The notes under the pieces were generated by a model. That model was not told the origin of the DNA. It searched no databases and was given only the letters and a program-made list of their open reading frames with translations. The position numbers were made by a program, and so were the translations under genes. Of a stretch of 64,000 nucleotides of DNA, positions 51,811-62,278 are shown in pieces. Source of the stretch: Dactylis glomerata (Eukaryota; Streptophyta; Magnoliopsida; Poales; Poaceae); assembly GCA_007115705.1 (NCBI GenBank), contig QXEO01000339.1:8272518-8336517 (forward strand), read 5' to 3'. How positions within the stretch are numbered: position 1 is the first letter of the stretch; each line of letters starts with the position of its first letter.

Positions 51811-53330
51811 TTAGCTTAGTAGAGTAGCCCAATCTTGAGGTTGAAGATCATGAATCCCTAGCCAATTCTTCAAACTTGACCAAATTCTTTGGGTGTAGCA
51901 ACAATGAAGAAGAAGGTGCACCGACAATTCTTGGACTTGATTGCAAAGCTTGCAAAGTCCATAGTTTGGCCATCCCCGCTTTTGAAGCCTATCTGCCGTC
52001 CAAACCCGATTTTGAATCACAAGCCAAGCAAAGGTCTTGCATTTGGGTGGTGCCCAAGGTTTCCAAACCATAGAAGGCATGATGGAAGTAGTATGTCTCA
52101 ACAATTGCATTTTGTATGCCGTAGATGCCGAATATTCACCATATTTACCGAATTTCCATCTTATGGAGTCCGGGGTGCTATTGTCCAAGTTGACCATATG
52201 TGTCATCTCCCAAAGCTTGTAAAATTGCTCAATGTGCTCCACCGAAAGACCATCTTGGGTGTTCAAATTGTTGACCCAAAAATCATTCTCCAAAGCTTTC
52301 TTCACGGTGCACAATCTTCGCTTAGCCATTTGTAAAATTAGCGGCGCGATGTCTTTGGGCGGTTGTCCATTTAGCCAAGATGAAGTCCAAAAGAGAGCCT
52401 TTTCACCATTTTCCACGGTCACCACGGTAGCCGCCGCAAACAATTCGCGGTCATGAGGTGTACAAGGGTTCCCAAGTCCCACCCAAGGCTTGGACTCATT
52501 GACCCATTCATTCCATAGCCACCTCAATCATAGAGCCGAGGCAAACTTTTTGAGGTTTAATATTCCGAGACCACCATACTGTTTTGGCTTGCACACAAGC
52601 TCCCAATTAACTTTGCATTTGCCTCCGAAGACCTTCTCACAAGCTGCCCAAAGAAAAGCACGCCTAATGCTATCAATCTTCAAGAGCACCTCCAATGGCA
52701 CCTCGAGCACGGTGATGAAGTAGATGACAACACTTGTGAGCACCAATTTGACTAAGACCGTACGCCCAGCCATAGTAGCATGCTTCCCAATCCATGGAAC
52801 TAATTTCCCCACAACTTTATCTTCTAAGTTTTATTTCGAAGTGGGGGCTAAAACCCCAGCCTCTACATCAAAACGATGCATATGGCCATTTTATTAACTT
52901 TATCTTCTAAGTTTTGGAAGTGTATTCTCTTCAAGCGCCAAACAAAAAGTGGAAGGCCAAGATACTTCAAAGGGAAAGTAGCCGGCATGGCCGGGAAAGC
53001 TTGAAGAATGCCTTGGAGGAACACATTTTCGCATCTAATAGGGGCAACATGGCTCTTTGCACAATTGGTCACAAGTCCGGTAACCTCCCCATAGTTGGCC
53101 AAGGTGGTAGCCAAGAAGTCAATATCATCTTTGATTGGCGCCAAAAAGATGACGGCATCGTCCGCATATAGAGACGTACGGATAGTTGGGGCTCTTCTAC
53201 CAATGGGATGAAGGCGTCCTTGGTCGGTACCCTTTTGTAGAATGTGATGGAGAGGGTCAATGGCCAACACAAACCAGCTCTCGTTCTGAGAGGGTTCTGA
53301 GAGGACGTAGGCATGCTCTGTAATTTGTCT
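51811..53330 (-). pseudogene. LINE remnant: RT catalytic region and zinc-binding C-terminus
   Basis: On the - strand the RT core reads LYADDAVIFLAP (the FADD/YADD catalytic motif of non-LTR RTs), then FPLKYLGLPLFV, MAGRTVLVKLVLTSV, and FLWAACEKVFGGKCKVNWEL. The C-terminal part has WAPPKCKTFAWLVIQNRVWT and CKLCNQVQELSVHLLLHC. At least two frame interruptions are present (near 53270 and 52528-52530), and a 67-bp LINE end is inserted at 52829. Both the 5' part and the 3' tail are missing; the sequence abuts the fragment ending at 51760. Confidence 0.8.
52829..52895 (-). mobile_element. 67-bp LINE 3'-end stub with 16-bp TSD
   Basis: AACTTTATCTTCTAAG at 52813-52828 is repeated at 52896-52911. Between them the - strand reads ATGCATCGTTTTGATG, a GGGGTTTTAGCCCC hairpin and TTCGAAATAAAA, the usual tail of a plant LINE. 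Removing it restores the RT frame of the surrounding LINE. Confidence 0.8.
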
Positions 53331-53490
53331 GGCTGGGGCTTTGTTAATTGAAAGTAGGGCTCTTTATAGAAATTCAAAACCTAACATATCTGTATTTTAA
53401 AAAATTATGGCTTTAAATAACTGGCTCTCGTTTTGACATGATGTAGGCATGCTGGAGTCCGTGCACGTCGCACTACTCACACAACTGCAT
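53331..53490. other. Short unclassified spacer
   Basis: Between the LINE remnant and the next transposon end; no feature seen. Confidence 0.3.
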
Positions 53491-54363
53491 GTTAGAGCAA
53501 CTCTAGCAGATCTCTCAAAATTAATTAAACCTATAAAATAACTGTATTTTGCAGTTTTGGTTAAAGAAAGTATCCATTATAGACTCCACAAATTAGTGTC
53601 AAACCAAAGCCCGCGATCTGCATATGTCTAGTTTGCGAGACAAATTTTGATGTGCCCTGCATCCGGTCAACGCGAGGCAGCAGGGATATTTCAGCCCAAC
53701 CGTCATCAAAACTTCACCGGAGTTTCGCCGGAATCTCGCAACCTATCAACTGTGACCCAAATTTTGGCCGCTTTTGATGGAGATGTTCGCTCCGGTTGAA
53801 TTTGGGATGAAATGTGACAAATTTGGAATGAATCGGGGATTTTGGAGCACGGGCGGGCGGGGTTGGTAGGGTAGCCAACGATGTGGGGCGGCCGGCTAGC
53901 AGGCCATGCGCACAAGTGGCTCTGGCCCGACCTCCTCCTCCCGAGGCAAGAGCGCGGAGGCGTTTCGGTGGGAGGGCAAGCAGGCCGGTGCACATATATG
54001 ATTGGGAAAGAGAGGAATATAATAAGAGGAAAAGGAAAAGGAAAAATAGAAAAGCTCACGGGGTGGAATATTCTGCTATATGCTTTCATATGGTGTTCAT
54101 TTGCGGTGTCTGGTCTGGCACCTTGTCAAGGAAGAGAAGGCCGCAGTCAAGGAGGAGAAGGCTGTCGTCAAGGAGTAGAAGAAGCCACCGGTCGGCTTCC
54201 TCTGCTCCCGGTGTCTGAAGAAGGAGGAAGGGGGGCGTGCACCGAAGAAGGAGCTCGCGCCGCCGTTGCCTACCAAGAAGAAGTGGTGGGAGCTCGAACT
54301 CGATCTGCAATCCATGGTGCGCGGCCCCGACGACCCGGAGGACGCGTCGGGCCAGCACCTTCT
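53491..54363 (+). mobile_element. Left part of a DNA transposon with a captured gene fragment
   Basis: GTTAGAGCAACTCTAGCAGA at 53491 matches the common 'AGAGCAACTC(T/C)AGCAG' terminus of grass TIR elements. No partner end is found, as expected if the LTR element at 54364 inserted into it and the other end lies beyond 64000. Confidence 0.4.
54118..54363 (+). pseudogene. Lysine/glutamate-rich gene fragment, cut by the LTR element
   Basis: One + strand frame reads LVKEEKAAVKEEKAVVKE, a stop (TAG), then KKPPVGFLCSRCLKKEEGG, APPLPTKKKWWELELDLQSM, VRGPDDPEDASGQHL up to the LTR boundary. The repeated VKEEKA unit and the CSRC pair suggest a once-functional protein. Family unknown. Confidence 0.35.
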
Positions 54364-55328
54364 TGAAAGGACGAGATGTCGCCTAGAGGGGGGGGTGAAT
54401 AGGCGTTTTAAAAAAAATTACGGAATTGGCTTGAAGGAATGCGGAATTAAACTAACGTTTATTTTCTTCAAGCACAAGACCTAAATATGCTAGGCTCAAC
54501 TAAGTGCAACAACAACAACTAGATATAAGCAAGATAGCACAAGATAAATTTCACAAGTGATAAACAAGATATAAGTACTTCAAGCACGAAGGCTATCACA
54601 AGGAAATAAACTCGGGTAGAGAGATAACCGAGGCACGCGGAGACGAAGATGTATCCCGATGTTCACTTACAAAAAGTAAGCTAATCACCGTTGGAGAGAT
54701 GCGGGTAACCACGAAGGCCCCCGAACGCCACGAAGGCTCACCTTCTTCTCCGAGTCCCCCACGAAGCTAGGGACCCCTTCTTATGGTTAGCTTTTCCTCC
54801 ACTCCGGAGATGGCAAGCTCCACAACCACTTCACAACTCCCACGAAGGGGAAGCCCGGGCCTCTTCACAATCTTCCACGAAGAGGACACCGTGGCACAAC
54901 CACCGAGCCAACTAGGAGGTCACCCTCCAAGAGTAACAAGCTCACGGTCTCTCACTCGAACAAATCGTAATGGAGAGCTCAACACTATGCAAGGATGCAA
55001 AGCAAGAACACAAGGGAAAGTGCTCAAATCCTTCTCTCTCAAATCCCACCAAAGCAACAAATGCTATGGAGGAGTTAGAGAGGAAGAACAAGGGTGGAGG
55101 TCAACCAATGACTCCAAGATCTAGATCCCAAAGGTTCCCCTCACTTAGAGGAGGAATGAGTTGGTGGAGATTGTAGATCTAGATCTCCTCTTTCAAATCC
55201 CTCAAAAATATGCAAGAATCATTGGAGGGAAGAGAGAGAGAGCAAGCTCAAGAGAGGCAACAATGGAGGTGAGAGAAAAGCTCAAGAACACTTTAGAACC
55301 CTTTTACTAACCGTTGGGGAAGAAGCCC

Positions 55329-55337
55329 CCTTTTATA
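55329..55337 (-). promoter_or_regulatory. TATA box of the gag-only element LTR
   Basis: TATAAAAGG on the - strand, duplicated at 63244-63252 in the 5' LTR, which is the copy that would drive transcription. Confidence 0.6.
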
Positions 55338-55377
55338 GGGCAACAAAACTGCCCGTTACAGAGATTTTTCGGTCATC

Positions 55378-55500
55378 CCGGAGCAGCCCGGAGCAGCCCG
55401 GAGCAGAGCCCGGAGCAGCTCCGGCCGATACTCCGGAGCGAGTACCCGGCCACTGCTCAGCCCGGAGCAGCCCGGAGCAGCTCCGGATTTCACTCCGGAT
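55378..55500. repeat. CCCGGAGCAG minisatellite in the LTR
   Basis: Three consecutive 10-bp units (CCCGGAGCAG), then interrupted units and CTCCGGA words to 55500. The same block is in the 5' LTR at 63293-63415. Confidence 0.85.
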
Positions 55501-56639
55501 TTGCAAAACAGCAAAACCACTCATACGAAAAACGCGATAACTTTTGCATCCGAACTCCGTTTTTAGCAAACTTGGACTTTTTGAAAAGCTTAGAAAAAGT
55601 ACTACAACTTTATGCAGAGAAACACCAAGAAATGTCAAGAGGAAAAATACGAAATATGGAGAGGTGTGAAACCTTCCAAAGTGAAGAACCGGTAAAACCT
55701 CTCAACTCGAAAACGCAATAGAAGATGCATTTGGATTCCGTTTTCGATGAACTTGGGCTTGTTGGAAAGCTAGCAACAAGCTCAAGAACCTCACATGGAG
55801 AAACACCAAGAAGCAACAAACTAGGAAGATGCAAAGTATGCAAAGGATTGAGCTCCCTATGACGATGTGATCAAGTTACCCAACCGAAAGCCCCTCTTGA
55901 TAGTGCGGCTATCTATCCTATAACCCGGTCTCCCAACAAACACCTTGAGACCGGTAAAAGGAAAACCTAGCAAGGACATACCTTTGCCTTGAGCATCCCG
56001 CTTGATCTTGATGATGAAGCTTCATGCTCTCATCAAGCCGGAATGCTTCACTTGATCATTGTTGCATTGTGAAGACTTTCAATATGCTCCCACATACACC
56101 ACTATGTGATACCTTCACTAAGGTATTTCTTCACAATTCCATTATCACCAAATGGATGGCAAGCTTCAAGCATATGATCTTCTCGAGATGCTTATCTTGA
56201 AACTTGCACAACTCAACCTTGATAAAGAACATCATTTGATTTCATTCTCCCATGGGCCATATTGAATCCTTATCGAATCTCTCTTAAGATGCATAGGGAA
56301 TTCTTCATTTGATTGCATGCTCTAAGTCTTGGTCAACCATGGCTCAACTCATGAGACCATCGTGACCTCGACATAGAGCCATAACTTGAGTTCTACACAA
56401 GAACAACATCTTTATTTCTTCTTCTTGATCATATTGGATTCATCTCTTCTATTCAATGATCTTGATGCCAATACTTAAGATATATTGTTATCTTCATGGC
56501 ATCCAAGCCTTGAATCCAACACATGGACTTCAAGCAATTCCTATGAACAATTCCTTCACAAAAAGCTCAATGAGAATATTAGTCCATAGGGATTGTCATT
56601 AATTACCAAAAACACACTTAGGGGCAATTGACCCTTACA

Positions 56640-59600
56640 ATCTCCCCCATTTTGGTAATTGATGACAATCTCAACAAGAGGGTTTATATAATGAATGATA
56701 GAAACTAATATGCAACTTATCCGGGAATAAATTGCATACAAGAGGTTGTATTTGATATGGTCAAGTAACACAAAGCTACTACCGCATATCAAAATCAATT
56801 GTACTCACATAAACTACAACAAATATGGTTGATGTGAGTGCAACCAAAATATATAGAGCAAACTCCCCCACAATATATGCACGTGTGATGAACTTGAATT
56901 TCATTGCATACATTGTCAAGATAAACCATTGATGGAGTTTACACTATATATTCAACCATGCAAAACATCTAACAAAGAAGAGATGCATGAAAGGCAAACA
57001 CTTAAGCACAACCAAACTTAAGTATAAAAACCATTTCCCTTAAACCCTCTAAACTTCTCCCCCATTGGCAACGATTGCCAAAATGGATGAAGGAATTTAG
57101 AAGGCCAATATAGTATGAGTTCCTCCCCAAGATGTGCATTTCTCATAAAAATGAGTGAAATCATATGCACTTATCAAATTAACAATATTTCGAGGAAGTC
57201 AAACCATATTGAGGATCAAAGATTGCAAAAAGATGACATAGTGAAGGAAGCTTCAACGAATGAAGCAAGCAAGCAATCAAGAGACCCAAAGAACCAATTG
57301 GACATAAGAAGAAGTGATGATAAGAGCTACTAGGTGCTTTAAATGAAATAAGGAAGCTCCCCAAGGTCCATGCATAAATTTGAATTTTTGTTGCATTTGA
57401 ATACAATATGCACAAACATGGAATCCTCACTTCCTATATATCATTTAAAACAAAACATGAGCACGAAAGAATACAAAAGGATCAATACGCTTATCAAAGT
57501 GAACTTTAGTCCAAAAAGATTCACGAGATATGAGTGCGAGAAGAAGCAGTAAAGAATAAACAAGCACTCATAAATCAAGTTCTTACCAACACCATCAAGA
57601 ACAAAATTGATAAGAAAGATGGTCGGCAAAGAACGAGGATATCAAGGGAAGAAATTAACACTCTTATACATATATATTTCTAAGTGGAAAAAAAATCATG
57701 ATGAACAATCCACAAAGGAACATGTATACACAAGAGGTTAGTTGAAATTAAGGAAGACATGATATCCAAGAGAGAGTCATAGAATATACCAAATAGCTTT
57801 GCTAGAAAGCATATATAGCTCAAGGCTCCATTTTCCATTATGGTATATTAATAAACTCCCCATGCAAAATCATCAAAGCCATCACAACTAGCAATAAGGG
57901 ATCAAAAGATAGTCGGAATGCTTTGAAAGGCAACAAGCATAATAAAGAAGTGAACAACTTGCAACATTATATATATTGCACATGAGAGAGCATTGAGGAA
58001 TTAATATGCAATAAATTGCTAAAGGGCATATTGGGATTGGTGAATCATAAACATGATTTTATATACTCCCCATCATATGCAATCATCTCAACATGCTCAC
58101 ATATACAATAAAGAGATTTCTTTATAAGACCTTTGCAAGAATCGCAACATTTGCAAATAAATATTATCATGCCAGGAACCAACCTACAAGAGTTGGGATG
58201 CTAGAAAAGTATGCATGAATGTTATACTTGTTACCGAGATAGCAATGGTGTGATGTAGTAGATAAGAGTTCGCCGGTCATCCTAGCTTGGCTCCAATAAT
58301 CATATGGTGATAACACCTTCCTTATAAACGAGACAAGCATCCATTGCATCTCCAATGTACCTAAGACATCATTCAAGTACATCTTGGTCCCCAAACTTAT
58401 TGGGTCCAAAGTGGTTAGACTAACCACAATACATATGATAGACTCCATATAAATATGTGCATAGTTAGAGATGAAATTTGAATTCCATGCACATCTTAGC
58501 CATTTAGGATTTGATGGATTATAACATATATATTGGATCAAAGAAAGCAACTAAGATACAAAAATAAGCATAAAGAGAATATGCAAGCACCTATCTTTCA
58601 AGATCCAAAGAAGATACGATTTAGACAAAAACTCCAAGAATACAAGGAGGTATAAAAGGTGTGGCAAAACACATTATTTGTCCAAATGACATCAAGGGAA
58701 CAAATCAACAAATGATTTATTCATAAAATTCAACAAATGAACCTAACAACTTATTGAGCATGAAAGAATAAATAAATAAAAGCATGCTCAACAATTTATC
58801 TCATTCGAGCAAATAAATCATAGAAGAAGGAATGAGATAACTAACTCCCAAAAGAGCAAGGTTCCAACAAATAAACCAAACCCTCTACACTTTTCACAAT
58901 GGCACAAGTACCGAAAAGAAAAGGTTTGTCTTACAACAACACACACTTGATGGGGATCAAGAGATGAGACAAAGTCAAGCAAAAAGATCCTGAAGAAGGC
59001 AATAAGACAATGGGAGTCAAAATAATTTCTTGGCAAGAAATATGGGCAATAAGATGCAAATTCCAAGGTGAAGATGATCTAGAGGAATTACCACACATAT
59101 ATACGAATACCAATTGTCAAAGACAAGAAGTTCATATTGGAATTATTTCCCGGTGGTGTATTGCAAAGATATTCAAGATCAACTTCACAATAAAAGGCAT
59201 ATGGTTAAATATTCAAATTAAGCACCATGCACGAAAAAGGATTCTTGGTAGCTCCAAAAATAGTCAAACAATCATGCAAAGCAATGATTAGAGTAACTAG
59301 AAGCAAACGGCTTCCTACTTATGATATACATATAAATATATTTGAGTGAAACCGCACCAAGAATTCTTACTCAAACCAAGACCAAAGAAATGAGCAACAA
59401 AATGTTTTAAGAAAGAATGGAGCTTGTTTGAGCAAACATGCCACCTAGGAACAAGATAATTAACAATATCAACTCTAAGTGGCAAAACCTCAAAAGTTCA
59501 CATTTTCTAGGATTGTGATATGCACAAGGCATATTACTCCCCCATAATGTGATATTCCATTAATCACTCAATAAGAGCCAAATAAGATACCAACAAGATG

Positions 59601-59906
59601 CATTAGAGGCTCAAAGCAAACACACAAGTATATGATGTGCCAAACAACCAACACCTACTTGAATACACAAGTTAAGAAGGTGTAAGGAACAACATATACA
59701 AACACATACTTGGTACAAAACCAAAACATGCAAAGGGGCAAGTAACTTACAATGTAAAGAGGTTAAGTACAAGTTACCACAAAGAGGCACATTGGATATA
59801 AGATGATAGTGTCAATGAATTGGCTTGATGAAATAAAATTAATGAAGATCCCTTAATTCTTCATGAGGTAGCCAAGTCTCCAATGCCCTCCACAAACACC
59901 TATTGA
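56640..59906 (-). other. Non-coding interior of the gag-only element
   Basis: 3.3 kb of AT-rich sequence between gag and the polypurine tract, where pol would be expected. The short - strand ORFs (for example 58167-58550) have no domain features. Confidence 0.6.
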
Positions 59907-62234
59907 TCAAGTTTTAGCTTGTTGGTCCCCAACCAAGTTGGGTCCAAAGAGGTTAGTAACAATAGGCTTGGCAACCCAAATGGTTCTTTTCTTGACACCA
60001 CTTTGAGTTCCAACAAACTTGGCAAACACATTGCCATCCTTATATTTCCTAAGAGAATAATCAACATCAACAATGATAGGATTAGATAAGGTACCGCTTA
60101 AGCATGAAGAAGCAAAGTGCCCCTTCTCACGGCAAATATAGCAACAAGTGCTTCCCTTTCTCTTCTTCATTGATTTCTTGATTTGGGAAGCTTCATCTTG
60201 TTTCTTCTTGGGAAGTGGCCTATCTTCAACTTGAGGTCGAACTTGAGCTTGACCTTGTGCCCGCTTCCCTTGTTGCTTCTCACTCAAGTGCTTCTTCTTC
60301 AATGGGCAGGATCTCACATGATGCCCTTCAATCTTGCACTTGAAGCAAACAATCTTGGCCAAATTCTTGACTTGGTCTTGGCCCTTCTTCTTCTTGTTGC
60401 TCTTGGACTTGTTCTTGTTATTGGAGTTGAATCCAAGTCCACTCTTGTCATTAGGGGATTTTTGCACACTCAAAATATTATCGAGTGTGGATTTCCCTTC
60501 ATGACGCTTATCCAAGTCTTTCTCCAAACTAGTGACTTGGGCCTTGAGCTCTTTGATTTCCTCTACAAGGTTAGTAGTAATACAAGTACTAGAGGAGGTA
60601 GAAGCTTCATTGTTAGAGCAACAAGGCATAGCAAGTAATTCATCACAAGATGTAGCAATATTATGCCTAGACAAATTACTTGGACTAGCACAAGATAATA
60701 TAGCATTTTGGTTCAAAGTAGTGCTAATGTCCAAATGAGGCTCACAAGATGTTTTCTTAGAGATACTTGCCTCATGAGCTAACTTTAGCCCATTATAAGA
60801 GATTAAGAGATCCCCATGAGAGCCCGAGAGCTTTTCATGGCTTTCCTCCAATTTCTTATAATTGCTTGTTAGCAACTCAAGTTGAGCCCTTAGCTCAACA
60901 TTCTCCTTTAATATAGATGCTTCACAAGAAATAGAGTTAGTAGCACAAGCATCATTAATAGATTTAGCATTTGTAAGCTCATAAGATTTAATAGATTGAG
61001 ATAGGCAAGAATTAGTATGCTTCTCTTCGGATAGCTCTTGCTTGAGGAGATTGAATCTCCGTTTCCCCTCATTAACAAGGGAGTTCAATTCCTTAATGGT
61101 CTCCTTGTGGTCAAACAAGGTTTCCATTAAGTGTTCGACTTTAGCACGAGCATCATTATTACCACGAAGAGAGGCATACACAATTCCCATCTCATGCAAG
61201 AAAGCTTCATTATCATCATCACTAACATCATCATCATCACTCTCATCATAAGGAGATGTGTCGGGATTCAAAGTAGGAGTTACCTTTGAGCCGCTTGCCA
61301 TAAGGCACATGTGAACTTGGGTAGATGATGAGGGAACGTCAATTGAAGCACATTCTTCATTTTCGAGTGTAGGACAAGCTCTTGCGAGATGTCCATACTC
61401 GTGGCATTCATAGCATTGCCTTCTCTTGATAGAAACCTTCTTGGTTCTTCTATTGATTTCTTCTTTAATTATGTGACCCAATTTTTCTTTAATTTCCTCT
61501 ACATGGTTAGTCATACAACAACTAGAGGAAATATAATCATTTTGAGTATGGTCACAACTAGAAACAAGCATATCATCACAAAATTTAATCAAGCAAATTT
61601 TAGGAGATATGCAAGGACCTTTAACACAAGAATGAGTAAAGAATTTCTTGCAAGAAGTGTTTAGGTCCAAACTCTCTACACCATTAGGATTTATAGAAAT
61701 AGAATCATTGGTGCAAAGAACAAGATTACCAACATCACATATGATTTCTTCACTCACCGTATCATTACCTTGTGACAAGTCACATGTTGGTGAAGTGGAA
61801 GAACTTGAACAATCATCACGACCGGATGTGGAAGCAACTTGGAGCTCTTCATGATGTGAAGGTGAAGAGAGCTCCTTGGGTTCACTTTCAACCTCAAGAG
61901 AAATGGACCCACCAAATGACTCTTCTAGCTTGGTCCATATCTCATGAGACGTCTTGCACTTTGAACCCATCAAGCAAACATAAACTATGGAGCTCACAGA
62001 CAATAAAATTTCATTAAATACTTGAGCTTCTAGATGTAAATTTTTCTCATCCTCTATAGATAGACTTTGAGGATCCATCGGAGGAGAAAAGCCTATATCT
62101 AGAAATCGCTCTATATTTGGACACAAAGTCCGAAGATTGCAAAGCATGCGATTTCTCCATAAGTTATAATTTGTGCCATCAAAAATAATTGTGTCATTGT
62201 GCACTAAATAACTAGCCGACATCTTTACTCTCAA
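59907..62234 (-). CDS. gag: Large Gag with three zinc knuckles
   Basis: A 775-residue protein starting close after the primer-binding site. The N-terminal part has the Copia Gag pattern (FDGTNYNLWRNRMLCNLRTL, HEIWTKLEESFGG). CCHC knuckles are CYECHEYGHLARACP (about residue 275), CFKCKIEGHHVRSCP (about 635) and CYICREKGHFASSC (about 710). Between the first two is an acidic DESDDDDVSDDDNEAFLHE stretch and a long coiled coil (about 360-580; ELNSLVNEGKRRFNLLKQEL, LKENVELRAQLELLTSNYKK). The C-terminal third is Lys/Gln-rich. It is fully open, matching the youth of the LTRs. It presumably packages element RNA, with pol supplied by a related autonomous element. The first or the second Met (MSASYLV) could be the start. 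Confidence 0.85.
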   Translation of the reverse strand: MRVKMSASYLVHNDTIIFDGTNYNLWRNRMLCNLRTLCPNIERFLDIGFSPPMDPQSLSIEDEKNLHLEAQVFNEILLSVSSIVYVCLMGSKCKTSHEIWTKLEESFGGSISLEVESEPKELSSPSHHEELQVASTSGRDDCSSSSTSPTCDLSQGNDTVSEEIICDVGNLVLCTNDSISINPNGVESLDLNTSCKKFFTHSCVKGPCISPKICLIKFCDDMLVSSCDHTQNDYISSSCCMTNHVEEIKEKLGHIIKEEINRRTKKVSIKRRQCYECHEYGHLARACPTLENEECASIDVPSSSTQVHMCLMASGSKVTPTLNPDTSPYDESDDDDVSDDDNEAFLHEMGIVYASLRGNNDARAKVEHLMETLFDHKETIKELNSLVNEGKRRFNLLKQELSEEKHTNSCLSQSIKSYELTNAKSINDACATNSISCEASILKENVELRAQLELLTSNYKKLEESHEKLSGSHGDLLISYNGLKLAHEASISKKTSCEPHLDISTTLNQNAILSCASPSNLSRHNIATSCDELLAMPCCSNNEASTSSSTCITTNLVEEIKELKAQVTSLEKDLDKRHEGKSTLDNILSVQKSPNDKSGLGFNSNNKNKSKSNKKKKGQDQVKNLAKIVCFKCKIEGHHVRSCPLKKKHLSEKQQGKRAQGQAQVRPQVEDRPLPKKKQDEASQIKKSMKKRKGSTCCYICREKGHFASSCLSGTLSNPIIVDVDYSLRKYKDGNVFAKFVGTQSGVKKRTIWVAKPIVTNLFGPNLVGDQQAKT

Positions 62235-62264
62235 GGCGGTGAAGCCTAAACAAGGAGAGACCTT

Positions 62265-62276
62265 GCTCTGATACCA
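62265..62276 (-). other. Primer-binding site of the gag-only element
   Basis: - strand TGGTATCAGAGC, initiator-Met tRNA type, two bases from the LTR end. Confidence 0.9.
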
Positions 62277-62278
62277 AT

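Larger units (their letters stand above)
54364..56639 (-). repeat. 3' LTR of the gag-only element
   Basis: On the - strand it runs from TGTAAGGGTCAATTG to CGTCCTTTCA. The - strand TATAAAAGG at 55329-55337 is a good TATA box. It contains the CCCGGAGCAG repeat block. Confidence 0.9.

Noticed and set aside
54783..55721. Identical ORF sets at 54783-55843 and 62698-63758, suggesting a duplicated gene pair
   Set aside because: They are the two LTRs of one retrotransposon, offset by exactly 7915 bp; identity reflects recent insertion.
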